This document shows, piece after piece, positions 33,324 through 43,100 of a stretch of 64,000 bases of DNA; position 1 is the stretch's first letter, and the number at the start of each line of letters is the position of its first letter. The notes under the pieces were generated by a model. That model was not told where the DNA came from. It worked only from the letters and a program-made list of their open reading frames with translations, and did not search any database. The position numbers were made by a program, and so were the translations under genes. This stretch comes from Sphingobium sp. (GTDB lineage Bacteria > Pseudomonadota > Alphaproteobacteria > Sphingomonadales > Sphingomonadaceae), in the NCBI GenBank assembly GCA_035196065.1, contig CP136575.1, forward strand, positions 1,703,001 to 1,767,000. Direction: 5' to 3'.

Positions 33324-34244
33324 ATGAACGCCAATCTGACATTGCCGAACCCGCCGCGCAGCCGGATGCTGGGCAAGAGCGGGATAGAGGTGTCCAGCCT
33401 CGCCTGGGGCATGTGGCGCTTCGCAGGCCGCGACATTGCCGAGGCCGAACAACTGGTCAACGCGGCGTTTGAAAGCGGCATCACCTTTTTCGATACGGCC
33501 GATATCTATGGTTTTGTGTCGCCCGGTGTCGGCTTTGGCGATGCTGAAGAATTGCTTGGTCAGGTTTTCGATCGCAATCCGGGAATGCGCGACCAGATGG
33601 TGCTGGCAACCAAGGGCGGGATCATGCCGCCGATACCCTACGATAGCAGCGCCACCTATCTCTCCTCGGCTATTGATGCGAGCCTGAAACGACTGAAGAC
33701 TGATCGGGTCGATCTGTGGCAAATCCACCGTCCCGACGTGCTTACCCACCCGCAGGAAATTGCGCGCACAATCGAAAATGCCATGAAGTCGGGCAAGGTC
33801 CGCGCTTTTGGCGTTTCCAACTACACCCAGGCGCAGATTGCAGCATTGGCGCAGTTCGTTGATGCACCGATCGTATCGACCCAGCCTGAAATCTCCCCGG
33901 TGCGGATCGATTGCATTGAAAATGGTGAGCTTGATCAGGCAATTGCCATGGATATGGCGGTACTCGCCTGGTCGCCGCTTGGTGGCGGAAGGATTGCCGA
34001 CCCGCAAAATGATCGCGAGCGTGCAGTTGCAGCTGCGCTGTCAGGCGTGGCGGCGGCGCATGGTGTTTCGCGCACCGCCGCTGCCTATAGCTGGATCATG
34101 GCGCATCCCGCGCGTCCGATCCCCATTGTAGGTTCGCAAAACCCCGCGCGCATCACCGAGGCGGCCGATGCCTACAAAATCCAATGGACCCGCGCCGATT
34201 GGTATGCGGTGCTGGTCGCTGCTCGGGGAGTGCCTCTGCCATGA
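33324..34244 (+). CDS. Aldo-keto reductase, SmoB-like candidate
   Basis: A 306-residue NAD(P)H-dependent reductase with the AKR tetrad visible: Asp57 and Tyr62 in FFDTADIYGF, Lys97 in VLATKGG and His135 in LWQIHRPD. The AWGMWRFAG start, the GKVRAFGVSNYT block and the WSPLGGGRI segment match the YdhF-type group to which SmoB (6-oxo-glucose reductase of the sulfo-SMO pathway) belongs. It overlaps the LLM monooxygenase gene by ATGA, so the two are coupled. In the proposed pathway it reduces the 6-aldehyde released by desulfonation to glucose. Confidence 0.85.
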   Translation: MNANLTLPNPPRSRMLGKSGIEVSSLAWGMWRFAGRDIAEAEQLVNAAFESGITFFDTADIYGFVSPGVGFGDAEELLGQVFDRNPGMRDQMVLATKGGIMPPIPYDSSATYLSSAIDASLKRLKTDRVDLWQIHRPDVLTHPQEIARTIENAMKSGKVRAFGVSNYTQAQIAALAQFVDAPIVSTQPEISPVRIDCIENGELDQAIAMDMAVLAWSPLGGGRIADPQNDRERAVAAALSGVAAAHGVSRTAAAYSWIMAHPARPIPIVGSQNPARITEAADAYKIQWTRADWYAVLVAARGVPLP

Positions 34245-35326
34245 CCAACCAAAAGCCGGATGGGCAGCTTGAGATCAGCTGGTTTTCAGCGCTTTGTGAT
34301 GATGATTACGAATTTCTGGGTCGCCCGGATCCGGCGCTTGCGTCCAGCTGGGAACATTGCCGCAATATCGTATTGCGCGCCGAAGAAGGCGGGTTCGACA
34401 ATATCCTGCTGCCCTCCGGCTATGCGCTTGGCCTTGATACCACGGCGTTTGCCAGTGCGATCGCAACGCTGACCAAGCGTATCAAATTGCTGATGGCGGT
34501 GCGCATCGGCGAATGTTGGCCGCCGCAGCTTGCCCGCCAGATTGCAACTTTGGACCAGATCGCCGGTGGCCGTCTGAACATCAACATCATCTCGTCCGAC
34601 ATGCCCGGCGAGAAGATGGACAGCGAGCCGCGTTATCGCCGTACGGTTGAGGCGATGAAGATTCTGAAGACGCTGCTTAATGGCCAACATCTGTCGCATC
34701 AGGGCGAACATTATCAGTTCGATCTCGATCCGCCGCGGATGAAGACGGTTAGCGGCAAATGCCCTCCGCTCTATTTCGGGGGGCTTTCGCCGGCAGCTCG
34801 CGAAGCTGCGGCCGAGGGGTGCGATGTCTATCTAATGTGGCCGGAAACGCTGCAAAGTGCAAAGGAACTGATTGCAGACATGGATCAGCGCGCCGCGAAA
34901 TTCGGTCGCACGCTGAAATATGGTTTTCGTGTCCATGTTGTGGTGCGTGAGACAGAGGCCGAGGCCCGGGCCGCGGCGGATCGGCTGCTGTCCAAGCTGG
35001 ATGCTGACACCGGCAATGCGATCCGTAACAAGTCGCTCGATGCCCAGACTTTCGGTGTCGCTCGACAGGCAGAGTTGCGCGAACAGTCGGCCGCCAATGA
35101 AGGCTATATAGAAGATAATCTCTGGACCGGGATCGGACGCGCCCGTTCCGGCTGTGGTGCGGCGATTGTCGGCGATCCCGATCAGGTGCTTGCTAAGATC
35201 AAGGCCTATCAGGCGTTGGGGATTGAGGCTTTCATTCTTTCGGGCTATCCGCATATGACCGAATGCGATCTATTCGCGCGCTATGTATTACCGCAACTCA
35301 ATCATGGTCCATTGACGCTGGACTGA
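34241..35326 (+). CDS. LLM-class (SsuD-like) monooxygenase, SmoC-like candidate
   Basis: A 361-residue flavin-dependent monooxygenase of the bacterial luciferase fold. It opens with LEISWFSALCDDDYEFLG and has LLMAVRIGECWPPQLARQIA, LDQIAGGRLNINIISSD and PPLYFGGLSPAAREAAAEGC, as in alkanesulfonate monooxygenase SsuD. The ATG at 34241 overlaps the reductase stop by 4 bases. SsuD and SmoC take reduced FMN from a partner flavin reductase and oxygen to cut a C-S bond, releasing sulfite and an aldehyde. The reductase partner lies 57 bases downstream. An aliphatic sulfonate or another carbon substrate cannot be ruled out. Confidence 0.87.
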   Translation: MTNQKPDGQLEISWFSALCDDDYEFLGRPDPALASSWEHCRNIVLRAEEGGFDNILLPSGYALGLDTTAFASAIATLTKRIKLLMAVRIGECWPPQLARQIATLDQIAGGRLNINIISSDMPGEKMDSEPRYRRTVEAMKILKTLLNGQHLSHQGEHYQFDLDPPRMKTVSGKCPPLYFGGLSPAAREAAAEGCDVYLMWPETLQSAKELIADMDQRAAKFGRTLKYGFRVHVVVRETEAEARAAADRLLSKLDADTGNAIRNKSLDAQTFGVARQAELREQSAANEGYIEDNLWTGIGRARSGCGAAIVGDPDQVLAKIKAYQALGIEAFILSGYPHMTECDLFARYVLPQLNHGPLTLD

Positions 35327-35383
35327 GAAAAACCGCCCTTAAAGGCTGGTCGGACACCGGCTCGCCCAAATATCGAGTGATGG

Positions 35384-35878
35384 ATGAACGACCCGAAAAT
35401 CCCTGCCGATCAGGCCGTGCAGCAGCAGTTTCGTGCAGCGATGCGCCGGCTGGCTGCATCGGTGTCGATCGTCGTTGCGCAAGGCGATGATGGTCCGGTC
35501 GGCATGGCGGCGACGTCGATCACGTCGCTGACGGTTGATCCTCCCGCAATCCTTGTGTGCGTTAATCGCGCGACCAGCCTGCACGCGCTGCTGGAGCCAG
35601 CGGCGCCACTTGCCATCAGCCTGTTATCGCGGGATCAAAAGGACGTGTCGGCTGCATTTGGCGGCGCATTGCGGGGCACGGAACGATTTGGTGTTGGCAT
35701 CTGGAACGCCGGTGCGAATGGCTTGCCGCAACTGGAAGGCGCCCAGGCCAATCTTGAATGCGTGATCGACGCGATGCTTGCTTATGCAACGCACAGCATA
35801 GTGATCGCACGGGTGTTGCAGGTGCGTACCAGCAAGGATGTTGACCCACTCATCTATCAGGATGGCGGTTACCTCTAA
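35384..35878 (+). CDS. Flavin reductase (HpaC/SmoA type)
   Basis: A 164-residue split-barrel FMN protein. It has FRAAMRRLAASVSIVVAQGD, a GMAATSITSLTVDPPAILVC flavin-binding stretch and AYATHSIVIARVLQV near the end, typical of NAD(P)H:flavin reductases that feed two-component monooxygenases. It follows the LLM monooxygenase in the same operon and is the natural partner to supply reduced FMN. Confidence 0.88.
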   Translation: MNDPKIPADQAVQQQFRAAMRRLAASVSIVVAQGDDGPVGMAATSITSLTVDPPAILVCVNRATSLHALLEPAAPLAISLLSRDQKDVSAAFGGALRGTERFGVGIWNAGANGLPQLEGAQANLECVIDAMLAYATHSIVIARVLQVRTSKDVDPLIYQDGGYL

Positions 35879-35957
35879 ACGAATGCAATCCTTGCCCTGA
35901 AGTCAGTCGCAAAACCGTTGCAATATCGTCCGGCGCGCGCGCGGCCCGCTTCCGGTT

Positions 35958-37259
35958 TCACTTCTTCGCCATAAGCCGTTCTGCGATTGCTTGATAAGCA
36001 GGAAGCGAGATGTCGTCGAAGCGGAGATTTGACGCTTGCGGGTTCGACGCAAAGCGGGCGATGACCATCTCTGCCTTGGGATCAATATAGATCACCTGTC
36101 CATGGACGCCGCGTGCGGCGTAAGCACCATGTTCATTGTGCGACACCCACCATTGGCTCTTATAGCTCCACCCAGATAATGTCGTGTAGCCCGCCTTAGC
36201 GAAATCTTCCTTGCTCGCTCCTGCTCGCACTTTGGCGACAACCGATGACGGGATAATCTGCTGCCCGTTGAAACGACCCTTGAGGCGCATCGCCTCACCA
36301 AAGCGTGCCATGTCGCGCACCGTCAGGTTCAGGCCACCAGCCGTGAAAGGCGATCCCGCTGCGTCAACAGTGATTTGCGCATCATGCTCCATGCCCATTT
36401 TAGACCAGATACGTTCGCTGAGTACCTCTTGCGGACGCTTCCCGGTAACGCGGGCGATCATCCAGCCGAGCACTTCTGTGTTGACCGACTTATAGGTAAA
36501 GCCATCGCCATGTGCGCCCATTTTGGGAACGGTTGGCAGATAGTCATAAGCGGCACGGGGCCCGGCATAGCCTGGTGGTGCGGGTGCGAAGCCTACCGCA
36601 AGCGAGAATTTTGCAATGTCGGCATTGGGATCGGTATAATCTTCGGAATAGGCAAGGCCTGTGGTCATATCGAGCACTTGCCGCACCGTTGCATCGCCAA
36701 AACCGCTAGTGGCGAGTTCGGGAATGTACCGGGAGACCAGCGCATTTTCATCCAGCTTGCCCTCCGCGATCAACATTTCGGCAAGCGTTCCAAAATAGGA
36801 TTTGGTCACCGAAAAGGCGATGTGTGGCTGGTCGGGCCCCATCGTGCCGTTATACCGCTCATATACAATCCAGCCCTTATGCAGGATGACGACTGCATCG
36901 CCGTAAACGGCCTCAAATGCCTGTGCCCAGGTCATCGCTTCACTGCGACCCAGCGGCATGAATGTCACAGTATCCAGATCGTCGCGTAAAGCTTTTGGTA
37001 GCGCAGAGACAGGCCCTTGCCCGCGCTTGATGGTGGCGGTTGGCATCAGTTCCTGAATATGCGCAAAGGACCAGCGGATCTGCGGGAATTGGTAATGGCT
37101 GCCATCGCGGAACAGTACCCGCTTTTCAGGTGGCGGCGGGCTCCCCTGCATCCAGCCCATTTTTACAGGATCGGTGTCGGCCGGGCTGGCGGGTGCCTGC
37201 TGCGCTATTGCACCGACGCTGGCCGAGAGCAGAAACAAACCAATTACAGACTTGAACAT
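35958..37259 (-). CDS. Beta-lactamase-fold serine hydrolase
   Basis: A 433-residue exported hydrolase of the class C beta-lactamase / esterase group. The signal peptide is MFKSVIGLFLLSASVGAIAQ, and the start at 37259 is supported by GAGGACCTCA before it. The S-x-x-K motif is Ser150 in AFSVTKSYFG. The VLDMTTGLAYSEDY and FTYKSVNTEVLGWMIARVTG blocks and the RGVHGQVIYID end resemble 6-aminohexanoate-dimer hydrolase (NylB-like) proteins. It converges on the flavin reductase gene. A role in the sulfosugar island, such as deacylating a glycolipid, is possible but unproven. Confidence 0.82.
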   Translation of the reverse strand: MFKSVIGLFLLSASVGAIAQQAPASPADTDPVKMGWMQGSPPPPEKRVLFRDGSHYQFPQIRWSFAHIQELMPTATIKRGQGPVSALPKALRDDLDTVTFMPLGRSEAMTWAQAFEAVYGDAVVILHKGWIVYERYNGTMGPDQPHIAFSVTKSYFGTLAEMLIAEGKLDENALVSRYIPELATSGFGDATVRQVLDMTTGLAYSEDYTDPNADIAKFSLAVGFAPAPPGYAGPRAAYDYLPTVPKMGAHGDGFTYKSVNTEVLGWMIARVTGKRPQEVLSERIWSKMGMEHDAQITVDAAGSPFTAGGLNLTVRDMARFGEAMRLKGRFNGQQIIPSSVVAKVRAGASKEDFAKAGYTTLSGWSYKSQWWVSHNEHGAYAARGVHGQVIYIDPKAEMVIARFASNPQASNLRFDDISLPAYQAIAERLMAKK

Positions 37260-37406
37260 TGAGGTCCTCATTTTTTCGAGCCGGTTAGTGGCTCTATGGG
37301 GTAGGGGCATTATTGGATGTTGCCAATGCTTAGCCTTTCGACTGGTTTGCCATTAATGCACAGGTGCCTTGCGTAACCCAGAGGTCGTCCCGTGGCCAAG
37401 AAAGGT

Positions 37407-38756
37407 TCAATCACGAAAAGGCAGATGCAATTCGACACGAAGCCCGCCCAGCGGCGACGTTTCCAGCCCCACCGAGCCCCGATAATGCAGCAGCAGGTCC
37501 TTGACGATTGCAAGCCCCAGCCCGGTACCGAATTCAGACCGATCTAGTCTCTCTCCAACCTTGAACACAGCTTCGCGCTGAATTTCTGTTATGCCGGGTC
37601 CATCGTCATCGATCAGCAAAACAGCCGCACCTTTATCAAGGTGCCAGGTGACTTCGACCCTTGTTGTCGCCCATTTGCATGCATTGTCGATCAGGTTCGA
37701 AAGGATCTCGGCCAGATCCACTTCGTCCATCGACACGTCGATTTTGGGGCCATAAGTTACCATCAATTCAAGTCCGCGATCCCGATATAGTCGGCGCATC
37801 GCATTGATGATCGGTTCAAGAACCTTGTCCAGAGCAGAGCGATGGCCGGGAAGGTTTGCTTGCGCGGCCATGCGGGCACGGCTGGTGTAATAGTCGATAT
37901 AGCGCTGCATCTGCTCGCAGCTCTGCAGGAGCACGGCGGCGCTTTCGTGTCCACCCTTATCGGCCAGCAGTTGCGCCTCGTCAGCGATGATGGCGAGCGG
38001 GGTTCGCAATCCATGTGCCAGATTTCCGGCTTGAACCCGCGCCGATTGCAACATGTCCCAATTGGAGGTCAGCAACTGGTTCAGGTCCGACACCAGCGGC
38101 ATTATCTCGCTGGGATAGTTGCCCATCATGCGGCGCTCGCGCCCGTTGCGAATGGCGGAAATCGCTGCCTGCATCTTGTGCAGCGGCCGCATACTGTAAT
38201 TGATCTGGATTGCACCGATCAGGATCATCACGATCGCGAAAGCGCCGAGCGAGTAAATGAGCGGCCAGTCGATTTCGGCAAGCACTTCGTCGATAAGCCG
38301 CTGGTCGGTGGCGACGTACAGCTTGAGCGGGGGGCCGCCGTCTGTCATCGGTTTGGTCATCGCATATTCGAGTGTGCTTCCTGTTGGACCAAGAATGAAT
38401 TGCCATAGCGGCTGCGGGCCTTTGGCAAGGCCGACCGGAAGGTTATTTCCATCGAGCGATGGCGATCGGATCGTTGTATAACCGGCGCGTTCCACCTCCC
38501 AGTAAAAGCCGGAACCGGGCGGAATGAAGCGCTCGTCGGAGAGGCGGCGCAGCAGATAAGGCTGTCCCTTTGCATCCACCGCCGACAGATCCGCCAGTTC
38601 CTGAATATGGATTTCCATCTCTTCATGGAAACGATCAACCACATAGGACTGGATCACCCGCGCCACGACCAGACCGGTCAGAATTGTGCCGATGATGACC
38701 GACACCATCATCGCCATGATGAAGCGCGTGCGCAGGCTGCCGAAATCAGGCCTCAT
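37407..38756 (-). CDS. Sensor histidine kinase, second PhoQ-like system
   Basis: A 449-residue kinase with an N-terminal helix (RFIMAMMVSVIIGTILTGLV), a periplasmic domain, a second helix (YSLGAFAIVMILIGAIQI) and a HAMP-like segment. His248 is in GNLAHGLRTPLAII. The N box (LSNLIDNACKWATT), G1 (DDDGPGITEIQREAVF) and G2 (GTGLGLAIVKD) are intact. Its start overlaps the response regulator stop by 4 bases. It is a distant paralogue of the kinase at 20191-21582. Confidence 0.93.
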   Translation of the reverse strand: MRPDFGSLRTRFIMAMMVSVIIGTILTGLVVARVIQSYVVDRFHEEMEIHIQELADLSAVDAKGQPYLLRRLSDERFIPPGSGFYWEVERAGYTTIRSPSLDGNNLPVGLAKGPQPLWQFILGPTGSTLEYAMTKPMTDGGPPLKLYVATDQRLIDEVLAEIDWPLIYSLGAFAIVMILIGAIQINYSMRPLHKMQAAISAIRNGRERRMMGNYPSEIMPLVSDLNQLLTSNWDMLQSARVQAGNLAHGLRTPLAIIADEAQLLADKGGHESAAVLLQSCEQMQRYIDYYTSRARMAAQANLPGHRSALDKVLEPIINAMRRLYRDRGLELMVTYGPKIDVSMDEVDLAEILSNLIDNACKWATTRVEVTWHLDKGAAVLLIDDDGPGITEIQREAVFKVGERLDRSEFGTGLGLAIVKDLLLHYRGSVGLETSPLGGLRVELHLPFRD

Positions 38757-39409
38757 CGTTCAAACCGGTAACCCAGTCCGCGAATGGTGGCGATCGCCGT
38801 TTTGCCGACCTTCTTGCGCAGCCGCCCGATATGCACCTCGACCGTGTTGAGATCGCGTTCTTCGGCCATCGGATACAGATGATCGAGTATCTCTCCCTGC
38901 GACAATATGTGCCCCGGCTTCAGAAGGAAGAGGTGAAGCAAGCGATATTCGATCTGTGTCAGTTCGATTTGCGATTTGTTACGCCAGACCATCCGTGCGC
39001 CAGGATCCATCATAATCTCGCCAGCTTCCAGCTTGGCATGGGTTTGGCCCGCGGCTCGCCTGACCAGCGCATTGAGCCTGGCGAGCAATTCCTCTCCGCG
39101 TACGGGCTTGACGACATAATCGTCAGCACCCGCGTTGAGGCCCTCCACTTTTTCCTGCCAACTGCCCCGCGCCGAGAGAATGATGATCGGCGTGTCAAAA
39201 CCCTTTTGCCGCCAGCGGCGTACAAGGTCAAAGCCATCCATCCCGGGCAGGCCTATATCTACCACAAGTGCCGACCAATTTTCAGGATCGGGAAGATCAA
39301 GCGCACTTTCCGCACTCGCTACACTTTCAGCCACAAACCCGCTCGTTTCCAGCCGGTCGCATAGCCTGCGGGCAAGTTCATCTTCGTCTTCAACAACCAA
39401 AATACGCAT
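38753..39409 (-). CDS. OmpR/PhoP-family response regulator
   Basis: A 218-residue regulator: VVEDEDE acidic patch, Asp51 in LVVDIGLPGMDG, Ser in LSARG, Lys in VVKPV. The winged helix has YRLLHLFLLKPGHILSQGEI and ends NTVEVHIGRLRKKVGKTAIA. It is the first gene of the operon with the kinase at 37407. It faces the giant RTX gene across a 721-base intergenic region, so it may control that gene as well as itself; this is not shown. Confidence 0.93.
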   Translation of the reverse strand: MRILVVEDEDELARRLCDRLETSGFVAESVASAESALDLPDPENWSALVVDIGLPGMDGFDLVRRWRQKGFDTPIIILSARGSWQEKVEGLNAGADDYVVKPVRGEELLARLNALVRRAAGQTHAKLEAGEIMMDPGARMVWRNKSQIELTQIEYRLLHLFLLKPGHILSQGEILDHLYPMAEERDLNTVEVHIGRLRKKVGKTAIATIRGLGYRFER

Positions 39410-40130
39410 TCAATTCCCTCGCGGTATCGCGGTTTCTATGCGTCAAATACAACCAAAGCCATACGCATTTAGGTGCCGTTACGGTTTCAATTTCGGGGAA
39501 CTTGTCAGGTTGGTGACAGCTTTCGCTTCTAACGGGTCCGCAGCATTTAGAGATGAATCGGCTGTCCGCTAAAACGGCACTCGACATCAAGCGCTAAGCG
39601 CCTTGATTTCCGCGCAACCTGACGCGAAGCTGACATGAAGATAAAATTAGGCTGAATATTATATTCATGGCCGACTTTTATTTCACTATATTACATTCAA
39701 ATTGGCATAATACATTTAACCGTGAATCGATTGCGCTGATTCGCGGAATCATTATTCATTTTTGAAAAAAACTTATCCGCATTCGGATGCCGCTCCATCG
39801 CATATCATGGCCAGATTTCTGCGTACGCCCTGAAATGCTTCCGGCTGTTAACCATCTATATCTCTAGATATATGCAATAAATATATCCAAAAATTGGCTT
39901 TTTCACTTTCGTGGTTAACGAAGTTTACGGACCTGTGATCGCTTCACTAAAAAGTAATCGATTGGGATGGGTCTCGATAACGCATAATAAACGCGCTGAA
40001 ACTCCCCCATCAGAATTATTTATTTGATCGCGGAAAGCCATGTGTTTCCCGCGGCGCTGTCTGGCGAGCATCTTCGGGCTTGGGTTGGCAATGCCGTGAC
40101 TGGTGAAGCGCAAAAAATGAGGTAGAGAAA
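39410..40130. promoter_or_regulatory. 721-base intergenic region between response regulator and RTX gene
   Basis: No convincing gene is seen. The stretch from about 39640 to 39960 is markedly richer in A and T than its surroundings. It holds the inverted repeat TATATCT-CT-AGATATA (39857-39872) and CGTGAATC/GATTCGCG near 39720-39755. A ribosome site GAGGTAGAGAAA precedes the RTX ATG. The region must hold both divergent promoters. I cannot place them with confidence. Confidence 0.45.
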
Positions 40131-43100
40131 ATGACAACCAATATTTGGGGTTCGGACGCCCAGTCACCGCTTATTATTGCTTCCGGGCTTCCCCCTGCTG
40201 GGCAAGCCTTGTTTGATGCGGCTGACAGTGGCGGCGCGGAAGTGGGTGTTATTTCCTATAAGAACGGGCAGGCATCCGTTTCGTTCTTTGACCATATGGG
40301 CGTGCCAACAGCAGCCCGTCCTTCCGCCGTTCTGGCAACGGGCGGCGCTGCGCTTTCCGAAGTCGCAATCACGGCCACGGGTATTCTCGGTTATGGTGCG
40401 GGCTGGATCGAAGCTGACACCAATGTGATCAAGGCGCAGTATTTTGGTGCCGTTGGCGCTTATGGTGCGCCGGTCACCTTGGGCACAGGCCATGGACTCG
40501 ACATGGCCGGCTATTCGCGCAGGGACGCAGCGGGCAAGAAGCCTGCGGTGGACGGGTTCGTCGCATCTTGGATTGGCACCGACGGTAATGTCTATTTCCA
40601 GCGCGCAGGGGTCCATCTGAACAATGCTGCCGATTCGATTGGCAGTGTCAGTGCCGCCGGCCTCGATGGGATCCCCGGCAGTCGCCCGGTCGGGGCGACA
40701 TCTAGCGCGAACACCGATAATGACGCTGCCATCAAGGTTACCACCAGCGGTCAAGCGTCCGAGGCGTCGGTTGCGGTTACCCATAGCGGCGAAGTCATCC
40801 TTGCCTGGACTGAACATGGCGCGACCGGTGACACCCTCAGCTTCAAGGTTTTGAACGCGGACGGGACCGAGAATTTCGCGGCGACGCTGCCGACAGCCCT
40901 GCCTGCTGGTGCCCATGTCGACACGGCGTGGCTCGCGGGTGGTGGTTTTGCCATTTCCTGGAATACGGCGGATGCGATTCAGAGCATCATTTTCAATACA
41001 GCTGGCGGAGTAGTCCCCGGCTTCGGCGCGGTGTTCACTTCGACAGGAACGAACACGCTGCACAGCTTCGCGCCCGGCAGCTTTACCGGCGATTTTTCAT
41101 TGGGCACGATGCTCGACACAATCGGTGGCTTTACCCTGGCCTACACCGAAGGCAGCGTGTTGAAGGAGCAAAGCTTCAACAGCCTTGGCGGCGTGCTTGA
41201 TCCGGCGCAGTCGCAGCCAATCACGATTGGTACCGTTGATCCTTTGACCTCGCTGGCCTCTGCCAGCCTGGTTGGAGAGCGGGTCATGGTGCTTTCCGAA
41301 CGGATTGACGGCACTGTCACGGCAACCGTCGTTGATCCGCGTGCCCAACCAATTGGTACAGCAATTGTGCTGAACGGGGTTGGTTTGGTCATCAATGGTA
41401 TCGACACGCCCACCAGAGCCATCCCCGACGTATTGGTCGGCACCATCGGCAATGATACCATCAATGGCGGCGCTGGCGATGACATCATGTCAGGCGCACT
41501 CGGACATGATCGGATTTTTGCTGGCGTTGGCAATGACACCATTGATGGCGGCGGCGGCGTCGATACGCTCGTCCTGTCTGGGCGGCAGTCTGACTATACC
41601 ATCGTCAATCTCGGCGGAACATTGTTCCAGATTACCGACAATCGGACGATTGCGACCAACGACGGCGCTGATATCGTCCGCAATGTGGAGGTGTTCGAAT
41701 TTGCCGGGCCGACCGTCTTTGATCCCAGGGTGACGGTGGCTGCCGCGACGCTTGGTTCGCTGACACGCAATGTCGATCCCACGGCATGGGGCCTGAGCAA
41801 CGAAGATGTCGACTCGCTGCCGTCACCCGTCCGTACGCCGGATGTTGATGGTTTCATCGTCAATGACGGAGCGGGCCGGGCAGGGGTGCAATCCGCGCCG
41901 GTCGTATCGGACAGCATCGGCGAATTCGTCTCCATCCTGTGGGAAGACCATACGGGCGGTGGCTCGCGGATTCGTGGTAACTTTTACAGCGTCGAAGGCA
42001 CTCCGGACATAGAAACCCCGCTGCCAGACACCTTTACCATCGGTGATGGCCAAGGTTACGAATTCAACGCCCGTGTTGCGTCTGGCGCGGCCAACTCCGG
42101 CTGGGGTGTAGTCTATTCGGAAAAGATCGATGCGACCACAGAAACGCTAAAGACCAACTTCTTCGGCCTGAACCTGACCGGGACAGAGCAGCTGGTTGAT
42201 GCCAGCGGTCTGCACCAGCATTCTGCATCCATTTTCGGATCCTATCTCGACCATCGACTAAACCCTGTAACGGGCCAGATTGATGGGCCGGCGGTCATTC
42301 TGCCGGCTGGCATGAACGACGGTTATAACGTGATTTACGTTGAAGGTGGTCAAGTCGGCGATAGCTACGGCGCGATCCGTCTACAACGTTTTGAAGTCAA
42401 TCTGGATGCCTTGGGCCAACCCGGTGCGCCGCGCGCGGCCGGTCTCGACGGTCTGGCAGGCGTCGGCAGCGATGCCGCGGTGACGCTGTCGGCGTCCGGG
42501 CGTGATCCTTCGATCACAGGTCTGCACACGTTTGAGACCATCGCAGTTTGGATCGAGAAGGATGCCAATGGCGTCGAGCATGTCGTCGGGACAGCGCTGG
42601 ACGACCTTGCCCAACCGATCGGTATCGATCTGACCAACATTTCCGGCACCGATGTCATTGCGGCAGGATCCAAGGTGATTATCGCACAGGCTGAAGCCGT
42701 AAACGCGGCCATAGTTTGGGTTGCCGATGTCGGCACCAATGGCAATCATGTCTATGAACTGCATGCGACCATGCTGTCTTCGCCAGGTACAGGCATTGAC
42801 GGTCAGGGTTTTGCACTGGTGCAGCCCGCCGCTCCGTTTAACCTGATGACCCTGCCTGCGGGCGTTGACCTTGCCTCGATCAAGGTTTCGGGCATCAGCG
42901 GCGAAGGCAGTGCGGACATCATCGTGCAATGGGATGGGGTGACTGCAGGGGACACCAATGTCTATGCGCGCCACTTTGGCACCATTTTGGATCCGGCGAC
43001 CGGGGCCGCTTTGGCCATGACACCTGTTGGTAATACCATTCAGGTCAATGCGAACAGCCAGGGTGACCAATCGCACAATGGTGTGGCTGGCCTTTTGGGG

